Positions 1-5,510 of a stretch of DNA of 11,471 nucleotides are shown here, one piece after another (within the stretch, counting starts at the first letter, position 1; each line of letters starts with the position of its first letter). Source of the DNA: an uncultured Desulfovibrio sp. GTDB taxonomy: Bacteria > Desulfobacterota > Desulfovibrionia > Desulfovibrionales > Desulfovibrionaceae. The stretch covers positions 1-11,471 of the forward strand of contig URTO01000030.1 in NCBI GenBank assembly GCA_900550745.1, in the 5' to 3' direction. A program made the position numbers and the translations under genes. Under the pieces are notes generated by a model that saw nothing but the letters and a program-made list of their open reading frames with translations, was not told where the DNA came from and ran no database searches.

Positions 1-1
1 A

Positions 2-70
2 CTGGTTTTGGAATACGTAGAACAACAGAATAAGGAATCAATATCAGCGCGGAGCAGTCTGCTCGGATGA
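2..70 (+). CDS. possible C-terminal tail of an upstream gene (partial)
   Basis: This is the only forward frame open from the window edge past the first 30 bases; the other two forward frames stop almost at once. It reads 22 residues beginning LVLEYVEQQNKES and ends at TGA 68-70. The charged, helical character looks protein-like, but 22 codons cannot identify a family and the rest lies outside the window. It ends 58 bases before the ATG at 129. An open frame of this length can easily arise by chance. Confidence 0.25.
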   Translation: MVLEYVEQQNKESISARSSLLG

Positions 71-128
71 GTACGCCTATTTTTAGGAGAGGGATTGCCG
101 CGTCGAGAAGACAGCGAAGGTAGAGAGC

Positions 129-3100
129 ATGGAACACCTGTGCACAGCCGTGTTCACATTTCTGGAGGGCGCTAAGCCCTTTTTCCAGTACGGCAAACCC
201 CTTCAGGACGCGTTGCCCTTTTTGGTTCAGGCGCTCGGCGGCGTCGTGCCCTTGGATGCGCTGGCGATTGCCCGCACGGAAGGGAAAAAGGGCGCGTGCG
301 AGACGGCGTGCTGGAGCGGGACGCCGCACCTGCCCGAAGATCTGCTGTTCCGCGCCTTGAACGGAACGGAGTTGACCAAAGCGCTTGAGGCTTCTTCAGA
401 GGAGGTGCTTGCCGCATTGTTTCCGGGGGAAACGGCGGCAAGGCTCAACGCGTTGATGCTGCCCATCGCTTGCGACGGCGGGCCGCTCGGCGTCCTGTTT
501 GCCGGCAGGGATTCCGGGAAAGCGGGGTGGTCGGAACAGGAGCGGGATTTCTTGCGGCTCGTGTGCGCCATGATCGGGGTTTTCTTTGCGGGGCAGGCGC
601 ATTGCGAGCAGCAATCGTTCCACATCGGCGTCCTCAATGCGGCGATGGATCAGGTGAAAGTAGGCCTGTATGTCACCGATCCCCGCACGGACACCATCCT
701 GTACATGAACAAGTTCATGAAGGACGGCTTCAATCTGGAACATCCCGAAGGGGATACCTGCTGGAAGGTGTTGCAGTCCGGAATGAACGGGCGCTGCCCG
801 TTCTGCCCTGTGGACAGGCTCATGGCCGACGCGGGGCAGGATCAGGTTCTCCGCTGGGAGGAACGGAACACGCTGACGGGGCGGATCTATGACAACAGCG
901 ACAGCCTGATGCGCTGGACGGATGGTTCCCTTGTGCATTTGCAGCAGTCTGTGGATATTACGGATTCCCTCCGCCTGCATCAGGCGGCGAACTATGACGA
1001 GCTGACCGGGCTTTTGAACCGCAGGGCGGGGAAGGCCGCGCTTGCCGATGCGCTGGTGCGTCTCGACAAGGAAGAGGGTTCCTTGATTGTGGGCATGTTT
1101 GATTTGGACAGGCTCAAGGAAATCAACGACCTGTACGGCCATACGGAAGGTGACCGCGCACTGCGCACCATCGCGCAGGAGATGCGGCGGAGCTTGCACG
1201 CGCCGGACTTGTGCTTCCGGCTCAGCGGGGACGAGTTTGTCGTCGTGCTCCACAACACCAACCGCCACGCTGTGGACGGGCTGGTGGCGGGCGTGCTGGA
1301 ACGGCTGGAGGCATGGAGGAAGCAGTTCCGCCTTCCCTATTCGCTGGAGTTCAGTTTCGGCTGCTTCAAGGTGATGCCGGGGTGTGGGATGACGGTGGCC
1401 GAGGTGCTCTCGAAAGCTGATGAAAGCATGTATGAGCAAAAGAAGCGCGCCCATATCCGCAGGGCGGAACGGCAGCTCCAGGAGAAGCAGGCGGGCGGGG
1501 AGATCCCTCCCGAAGCCCTCGAGTACGATTCGCTGCGCTTATACAACGCGCTGGCGAAAAGCACCGATTCCTATGTCTTTGTTTCCAACATGAAGACGGG
1601 GATATTCCGTTATTCGCCTTCTATGGTGGAAGAGTTCGACCTTCCGCAGTCCATTGTGGAAAATGCCGCCGCCGTTTGGGGGAGCAAGGTGCACCCGGAC
1701 GACAAGGCCGCCTTTATGGAGGCCAATCAGGTCATCGCCGACGGGCGTTCCGATTTCCATTGCGTCGAATACCGGGCGAAAAACCGCAAGGGCGAGTGGA
1801 TCTGGGTTCGTTGCCGGGGGTATTTGGAACGCGACGAGGACGGCGGGCCGGGCCTGTTCGCCGGGTTCATCACCAATCTGGGCCAGAAGAACAAAATCGA
1901 TCATGTGACCGGGCTGTTCAACAAGCTGAAATTTGAAGAAGACATCGAGTTCATGCTGGAGAAGCGGCCCGAACACCCCCTGCACCTGCTCGTCCTTGGC
2001 CTGGACGGTTTCAAGCACGTCAACGAGTTGTACGGCAAGGGCTTCGGGGACGAGATCCTGCGCGTGATCGGCCAGCGGATTCAGGGGATGCTCCCGCTTT
2101 CGGCCTCCGTATATCGTCTGGACGGCGACGAGTTCGGGATCATGATGAGTGGGGAACGTTCTGAAATGACGGAGTTGTTCCGTTCCCTTTCGGAGAGTTT
2201 CCGCTCACAGCAGGAATACGACGGCAAGAAATATTATTGCACCATCTCGGCGGGCAGCGCGAGCTATCCCGAAGACGCCTCCTGCTATACGGACTTGTCC
2301 AAGTACGCCAGCCACTCGTTGAAGCACGCCAAAAAGCTAGGCAGGAACCAGATCGTTTTTTTCAGCCGCGCCATCCTCGAACAGGAAATGCGCTCTCTGG
2401 AGCTGGTGGAATTGCTGCGCGAAAGCATCGAACGGCAGTTTGAAGGGTTTGAGCTTGTCTATCAGCCGCAGATCGCGGCGGATACGCGGCGTGTGGTGGG
2501 CGCTGAGGCGCTGGCCCGCTGGAAGTGCGCCAAATACGGCCCCGTGTCGCCCGGCGAGTTTATCCCCCTGCTGGAGCAGAGCGGGCTCATCATTCCCTTC
2601 GGCAGGTGGGTGTTCCGCGAGGCCGTAGCGCAGTGCAAGGCATGGACGAAGCTGTGCCCCGATCTCAAAATCAGCGTCAACCTTTCATACTTGCAGGTGA
2701 CTACGGACAACATGGTTCCGTTCATCAGCGACACGCTGAAACGGCTGGGCTTGTCTCCCGCAAACGTGATGGTTGAGTTTACGGAAAGCTGCATGATCCG
2801 CGAAAACACCCGCATCCGGGCCGTATTCGAGAGCATCCGCAGCCTTGGCATCCGTATCGCGATGGACGATTTCGGCACGGGTTATTCCTCGCTCGGCATG
2901 CTCAAGACTTCCCCTGCGGATGTGGTCAAGATCGACAGGACGTTTGTCCGCGACATTTTGACCAGCCAATTCGATGCCACATTCATCCATTTTGTGGTGG
3001 CGCTCTGCCATGACGTGAACATCAAAGTCTGTCTGGAGGGGGTCGAACGTGAGGAGGAATTTGACCGCGTACGCCCGATGGGGCTTGATTTCATACAGGG

Positions 3101-3185
3101 GTTCCTGTTTGGGAAGCCCGTGCCTCCCGACGCTTTTGAGCAAGGCTTTTTGATGGGCGGCGCCTCCGGCTGCCGGGGCAGGTAG
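129..3185 (+). CDS. cyclic-di-GMP synthase/phosphodiesterase, GAF-PAS-GGDEF-PAS-GGDEF-EAL
   Basis: A 1018-residue soluble protein with no signal peptide or membrane segment, so a cytoplasmic sensor-enzyme of cyclic-di-GMP turnover. Domains in order: GAF-like sensor (about 1-165); PAS-like domain (about 166-288) with Cys211, Cys223 and Cys226 in a CPFC-type cluster; GGDEF 1 (about 290-455) with SGDEF at 366-370; PAS/PAC (about 465-590); GGDEF 2 (about 591-750) with DGDEF at 665-669; EAL (about 770-1010). The EAL domain keeps the motif at 793-795 (AEALARW), the Asn of SVNLSY, the Glu of VEFTES, Asp913-Asp914 of DDFGTGYSS, Lys934 of KIDRTF and Glu970 of LEGVE, so phosphodiesterase activity is expected. 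SGDEF in domain 1 is a permitted active-site variant. The RxxD inhibitory site is not kept there (HAPD at 357-360). DGDEF in domain 2 is more doubtful and may be regulatory. ATG 129 is the first in-frame start after the TAG at 84-86; GAAGG at 116-120 is a fair ribosome site. No operon partner is visible. The domain assignment is secure, the net direction of activity is not. Confidence 0.95.
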   Translation: MEHLCTAVFTFLEGAKPFFQYGKPLQDALPFLVQALGGVVPLDALAIARTEGKKGACETACWSGTPHLPEDLLFRALNGTELTKALEASSEEVLAALFPGETAARLNALMLPIACDGGPLGVLFAGRDSGKAGWSEQERDFLRLVCAMIGVFFAGQAHCEQQSFHIGVLNAAMDQVKVGLYVTDPRTDTILYMNKFMKDGFNLEHPEGDTCWKVLQSGMNGRCPFCPVDRLMADAGQDQVLRWEERNTLTGRIYDNSDSLMRWTDGSLVHLQQSVDITDSLRLHQAANYDELTGLLNRRAGKAALADALVRLDKEEGSLIVGMFDLDRLKEINDLYGHTEGDRALRTIAQEMRRSLHAPDLCFRLSGDEFVVVLHNTNRHAVDGLVAGVLERLEAWRKQFRLPYSLEFSFGCFKVMPGCGMTVAEVLSKADESMYEQKKRAHIRRAERQLQEKQAGGEIPPEALEYDSLRLYNALAKSTDSYVFVSNMKTGIFRYSPSMVEEFDLPQSIVENAAAVWGSKVHPDDKAAFMEANQVIADGRSDFHCVEYRAKNRKGEWIWVRCRGYLERDEDGGPGLFAGFITNLGQKNKIDHVTGLFNKLKFEEDIEFMLEKRPEHPLHLLVLGLDGFKHVNELYGKGFGDEILRVIGQRIQGMLPLSASVYRLDGDEFGIMMSGERSEMTELFRSLSESFRSQQEYDGKKYYCTISAGSASYPEDASCYTDLSKYASHSLKHAKKLGRNQIVFFSRAILEQEMRSLELVELLRESIERQFEGFELVYQPQIAADTRRVVGAEALARWKCAKYGPVSPGEFIPLLEQSGLIIPFGRWVFREAVAQCKAWTKLCPDLKISVNLSYLQVTTDNMVPFISDTLKRLGLSPANVMVEFTESCMIRENTRIRAVFESIRSLGIRIAMDDFGTGYSSLGMLKTSPADVVKIDRTFVRDILTSQFDATFIHFVVALCHDVNIKVCLEGVEREEEFDRVRPMGLDFIQGFLFGKPVPPDAFEQGFLMGGASGCRGR

Positions 3186-3209
3186 GCGGCTGGGAAGGTT
3201 CCGAACCGA

Positions 3210-3284
3210 GGGGCGGCAACGCCTCGACTGTCGGGATGGATGAGCCGCGGCCCCGGATACGGCGGCAGGGCGGGGCCGCATGGG
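3210..3284 (+). repeat. 75-bp GC-rich direct repeat, copy 1
   Basis: Begins GGGCGGCAACGCC and ends GGGGCCGCATGGG. Its core at 3238-3270 is identical over 33 bases to 3507-3539 in copy 2. Inside lies a 9-bp inverted repeat, GCGGCCCCG against CGGGGCCGC, around a 15-base GC-rich loop. It starts 25 bases after the stop of the cyclic-di-GMP gene and has no T-run, so it is not a standard intrinsic terminator. Confidence 0.8.
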
Positions 3285-3479
3285 AGAATGTTTCGCCCCA
3301 TGCGATGGACGGGGCTAATTGGGGGATCATGGATGACGGGCTGGATGGGGCTCGCCCCGTCGATGGGTGGGCCCCCGTGAGTTTGTCCACCAAGCCGGGA
3401 TCGTCGGGGAGTTTGCCCCGTGCGATGGTGGGGCCCCCGACTGATGCGTACCGTCAGCCAATGTTCGCCTCGTGCCGAT
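3285..3479. repeat. spacer with degenerate GGGG/CCCC motifs between the two GC-rich repeats
   Basis: No convincing gene. The stretch contains at least three related segments of the type GCCCC-(A/G)TGCGATGG-(n)-GGGG, near 3294, 3352 and 3415. Several can fold as short GGGG/CCCC hairpins, for example CGGGG-AGTTTG-CCCCG near 3407-3422. Open frames in this part on either strand are low-complexity, rich in Pro, Arg and Gly, and look like by-products of the repeats. Confidence 0.45.
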
Positions 3480-3554
3480 GGGCGGCAACGCCCCGGCTGT
3501 TGGGAGGGATGAGCCGCGGCCCCGGATACGGCGGCAGGGTGGGGCCGCATGGGG
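3480..3554 (+). repeat. 75-bp GC-rich direct repeat, copy 2
   Basis: Second copy of the element at 3210-3284, in the same orientation and 269-270 bases downstream. The 33-base core is identical. The inverted repeat is kept, with one C-to-T change in the right arm that still pairs as G-T. Copy A of the other intergenic repeat begins 13 bases downstream. Confidence 0.8.
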
Positions 3555-3567
3555 TTTGCGGGCGTTT

Positions 3568-3719
3568 CGGAAAGGTTGTGCCGTAGAAAGCGGTTGATGC
3601 TTTATTGCTTGAAATGCCAAAGGAATAACCCAATAAAATGTCCCAACCATAGAGCCCATCAGTGGAAAATGGAGAAAGATATATATTTTCAGTGTATTAC
3701 TGGGATAAAAATAAGCATA
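3568..3719 (+). repeat. dispersed intergenic repeat, copy A (most diverged)
   Basis: Matches copies B (4602-4756) and C (11291-11444). Shared landmarks in order: AAAGG(T/C)TGTG, a small hairpin around AGAAA, GATGCTTT, CTTGAAA-CCAAAGG, AAAATG, GTGGAAAA and a TATTTTCA segment. The hairpin arms here are GCCGT (3580-3584) and GCGGT (3590-3594), around the same AGAAA loop as in B and C. The last 25 or so bases are only weakly alignable. The copy is AT-rich compared with its surroundings. From its end to 3853 I see no further feature except the ribosome site of the next gene. Confidence 0.75.
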
Positions 3720-3853
3720 TGCCCTGACAGGATCTTCGGAAAAAGCGGACGGGCGCACCTGTGCCGTATTTTGGAAATGGGGCCTTCCGCTGTGCCTTCC
3801 CGTTGATTGAAACTCATCGGGCTTTCCGGTAGAGCAACGCCTGCGGAGGTCGT

Positions 3854-4480
3854 ATGCTTTCTTTTGAAACGACGTGTGCGTTTTTTGTGGCATCGCTGCT
3901 GATGGCTATGACGCCGGGGCCGGACGTCATCATTGTGCTGACCCAGTCCTCGCTGTACGGGATGCGGGCGGGCGTGTTCACGACGCTTGGCCTTATGACC
4001 GGGCTGCTTGGGCATACGCTGGCCGTCGCGCTCGGCGTGGCCGTCCTGTTCCAGACCTCGGAGGCCGCGTTTACGGCGCTGAAGTTCCTCGGTGCGGCCT
4101 ATCTGCTGTATCTTGCGTGGCAGTCCTTCCGATCCGGCGTGTTCCGGGCCTTCCTCACACAGTCCCTGTTCCCCGGATACGGCACGCTCTATCGGCGTGG
4201 GTTCCTCTCCAACATCACCAACCCAAAGGTGACGCTGTTTTGCCTTGCGGTGCTGCCGCAGTTCGTGGAGCCGGAACGCGGCCACCCGACGCTCCAGATC
4301 CTGTCGCTCGGCGGCCTGTACGAGCTGGCCTGCCTCATCGTCTTTACGGTTATTGCCGCGCTTGGGGGCAGGATGGCGGTATGGTTCAACCGTTCCGAAC
4401 GGGCGCAGATGCTTATGAACCGCATTGCCGGATGCATTTTTCTGGGGCTTGCGCTGATGTTGGCCTTTGCTTCACGGTAA
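3854..4480 (+). CDS. LysE/RhtB-family amino-acid exporter
   Basis: A 208-residue inner-membrane protein, the usual length for the LysE/RhtB family, whose members export amino acids such as homoserine, threonine, leucine or lysine by proton exchange. It shows the family's N-terminal signature MTPGPDVIIVL (about residues 18-29), followed by the glycine-rich second helix (GLMTGLLGHTLAVALGVAV) and the KFLGAAYLLYLAW segment. A later block reads GFLSNITNPKVTLFCLAVLPQF, the typical NP-K motif before helix 4. About six hydrophobic segments are visible. GGAGG at 3845-3849 sits five bases before ATG 3854 and decides the start. The gene stands alone between repeat regions. Substrate cannot be told from sequence. 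Confidence 0.92.
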   Translation: MLSFETTCAFFVASLLMAMTPGPDVIIVLTQSSLYGMRAGVFTTLGLMTGLLGHTLAVALGVAVLFQTSEAAFTALKFLGAAYLLYLAWQSFRSGVFRAFLTQSLFPGYGTLYRRGFLSNITNPKVTLFCLAVLPQFVEPERGHPTLQILSLGGLYELACLIVFTVIAALGGRMAVWFNRSERAQMLMNRIAGCIFLGLALMLAFASR

Positions 4481-4485
4481 TGTCA

Positions 4486-4558
4486 GCAATATCCCGCGCT
4501 ACCTTGACCGGCGATTTATCCCCAAGCCACTTCACGGGGATGCCCGCAATATCCCGCG
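4486..4558 (+). repeat. 13-bp direct repeat pair, 60 bases apart
   Basis: GCAATATCCCGCG occurs at 4486-4498 and again at 4546-4558, just after the exporter stop. Between them, ATCCCC (4518-4523) and GGGGAT (4536-4541) can pair. The second copy overlaps the 5' arm of the terminator hairpin. Confidence 0.6.
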
Positions 4559-4573
4559 TCAGGCGGGGCTTTT
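4553..4573 (+). terminator. probable intrinsic terminator of the LysE-family gene
   Basis: CCCGC (4553-4557), loop GTCAG, GCGGG (4563-4567), then GCTTTT. The stem is short but GC-only and followed by four T residues, about 75 bases after the exporter stop. Moderate support. Confidence 0.5.
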
Positions 4574-4601
4574 GCAAGGGCGGGCTTCTCAGCGGGGCTT
4601 A

Positions 4602-4756
4602 CCGGAAGGCTGTGCCATAGAAAATGGCTGATGTTTTTTTCCTTGAAGTTCCAAAGGAATGGCCGGCAAAATGTCTCAGCTAGGGATTCCGCCAATGGAA
4701 AGCTGGAGAGAAAGGCCGTATTTTTACCGAGCTGTGGAGATGAAGCAACCACATAC
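4602..4756 (+). repeat. dispersed intergenic repeat, copy B
   Basis: Closest to copy C. They share a 25-base identical 3' end (4732-4756 here, 11420-11444 in C), starting CTGTGGAGATG. Three hairpins are visible: GCCAT-AGAAA-ATGGC (4614-4628); TTCCTT (4639-4644) with AAGGAA (4654-4659); and CAGCT (4677-4681) with AGCTG (4701-4705), enclosing TTCC-GCCAAT-GGAA. No reading frame is kept between copies, so this looks like a structured non-coding or mobile element rather than a gene. Confidence 0.8.
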
Positions 4757-4812
4757 GATGACAGTGCCTACCGGAACCATCCTTTCCTCTTGAGGGCAAT
4801 CCAGGGGAAGAT

Positions 4813-4834
4813 GGCGGGCCAGGCCATGCCCGCC
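4813..4834. other. GC hairpin in the gap before the HesB-like gene
   Basis: GGCGGGC (4813-4819), an 8-base loop, then GCCCGCC (4828-4834): a perfect 7-bp stem without a T-run. The rest of 4757-4969 shows no gene or promoter that I can support. Confidence 0.4.
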
Positions 4835-4969
4835 AACGCCGTATAAGAGCCGTATCGCCAGCCTGCACTCCGCTTCTTTCCAACGGGCCGCATTCCGTAT
4901 ATGCTGACGGCGAAACCGGAAGGGCCCCGGCGGGTCGTTCCGGCATCAATCCAACAGTGAGGCAATATT

Positions 4970-5278
4970 ATGATCACATTATCCGACTCTGTCCTCGACG
5001 ATCTGCGGACGTTCCGGGGGCGTAACGCGGCTCGCACGATCCGCATCGAAAAAGGTTCCAGCGGCTGACACAGCACCAACTTTGAACTGGCTCTGGATGA
5101 GCCGGAAGAAGGCGACGTGGCCGAGGATGTCGGGGAATTTCATTTTTGCATGGAAAAGGCGCTGATGGATCAGGTGGGCTCGGTGTTCATCGACTGTGAT
5201 CCCACGGGCAGCTTCCGCATCTATACGGAAAGGCCCCTGTCCATCTTCACCACGCGCGGCGGGAGCTGTTCCCTGTAA
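4970..5278 (+). CDS. HesB/IscA-like selenoprotein (Sec at codon 33, TGA read-through)
   Basis: 102 codons from ATG 4970 to TAA 5276-5278, with one in-frame TGA (5066-5068, codon 33). The protein reads MITLSDSVLDDL... then KGSSG-Sec-HSTNFELALDEP (residues 28-45), then a hydrophobic/acidic middle and a C-terminus of RGGSCSL. The Sec aligns with the first conserved Cys of A-type iron-sulfur carriers (GCSG in IscA), and the LALDEP block with VDEP a few residues on. A HesB-related family with Sec or Cys at this place is known (HesB_rel_seleno, recalled from memory). Known role of relatives: iron-sulfur cluster carriage in the cytoplasm; the role of the Sec form is unclear. Other Cys are C60, C76 and C100. 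The usual C-terminal CxC is reduced to GGSC. GAGG at 4959-4962, seven bases before the ATG, supports the start. A SECIS-like hairpin follows the TGA. The alternative is a pseudogene with a nonsense mutation, but frame, length and hairpin all argue against it. Selenocysteine machinery must be encoded elsewhere. Confidence 0.85.
5066..5105 (+). promoter_or_regulatory. bacterial SECIS element with its UGA
   Basis: The TGA at 5066-5068 is followed after 18 nt by CTGGCTC (5087-5093), loop TGGAT (5094-5098) and GAGCCGG (5099-5105). All seven stem pairs form (one is T-G), and two adjacent G residues sit near the start of the small apical loop. This agrees with the known bacterial SECIS pattern bound by SelB, in which a G-bearing small loop lies roughly 16-37 nt after UGA. 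It is inside the coding sequence, as in bacterial selenoprotein genes. Confidence 0.8.
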
Positions 5279-5373
5279 AACCTTGCCCCGCATTTTTCCC
5301 AAAAGAGAGGCGTCCGGTTTGCGTCCCTTCGGCGCGGATATGTTTCTCAGTATGCGGCGCGTGAGCGTGTTCA

Positions 5374-5379
5374 TATAAT
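5374..5379 (+). promoter_or_regulatory. candidate -10 box of the fucose cassette
   Basis: A perfect TATAAT in the AT-rich stretch between the selenoprotein gene and the cassette. At 17-bp spacing the -35 position (5351-5356, TATGCG) is poor, so it would need an activator or be a weak promoter. The dehydratase start is 132 bases downstream. Confidence 0.35.
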
Positions 5380-5386
5380 CATTTAT

Positions 5387-5411
5387 CTTTTATTTCAACA
5401 AATTATAAAAG
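5387..5411. promoter_or_regulatory. AT-rich inverted repeat, possible operator or alternative hairpin
   Basis: CTTTTAT (5387-5393) and ATAAAAG (5405-5411) are perfect inverted arms around 11 bases, with a smaller nested ATTT-CAAC-AAAT. It begins eight bases after the TATAAT, where a repressor would cover the transcription start. Its right arm also overlaps the left arm of the terminator at 5407-5444. Function is inferred only. Confidence 0.35.
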
Positions 5412-5444
5412 GAAAGTCGGACATGCCGTTCGGCTTTCCTTTTT
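5407..5444 (+). terminator. strong intrinsic terminator between selenoprotein gene and fucose cassette
   Basis: AAAAGGAAAGTCG (5407-5419) pairs with CGGCTTTCCTTTT (5431-5443) around an 11-base loop, with one T-G pair, and ends in a run of T to 5446. It most simply ends the selenoprotein transcript. If the cassette starts at the TATAAT at 5374, the same hairpin would lie in its leader and could attenuate it. Confidence 0.8.
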
Positions 5445-5510
5445 TTGTGCGCGCCGCGCGGGGCTTCCGTGGGCCATGCCGGGCGGGGCTCCCGCCCAAA
5501 GGATTCGGCT

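Noticed and set aside
396..1454. Minus-strand open frame of 352 codons opposite the cyclic-di-GMP gene
   Set aside because: Mirror of conserved GAF/PAS/GGDEF coding sequence, with no recognisable domain.
3236..3586. Plus-strand 116-codon frame in the GC-rich repeat region
   Set aside because: It runs through both repeat copies, is low in complexity, and has no ribosome site or family motif.
4768..4905. Minus-strand stretch reading like a short hydrophobic protein end (GSYTALAGMAWPAIFPWIAL, then a basic tail)
   Set aside because: It looks a little like a membrane-protein remnant, but I cannot name a family. The frame runs on antisense to the selenoprotein gene and no ribosome site is seen. 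It may be decay debris.
4970..5068. Reading the HesB-like frame as a pseudogene with a nonsense mutation
   Set aside because: The frame is intact on both sides, the TGA replaces exactly the conserved Cys, and a SECIS-type hairpin lies at the right distance.
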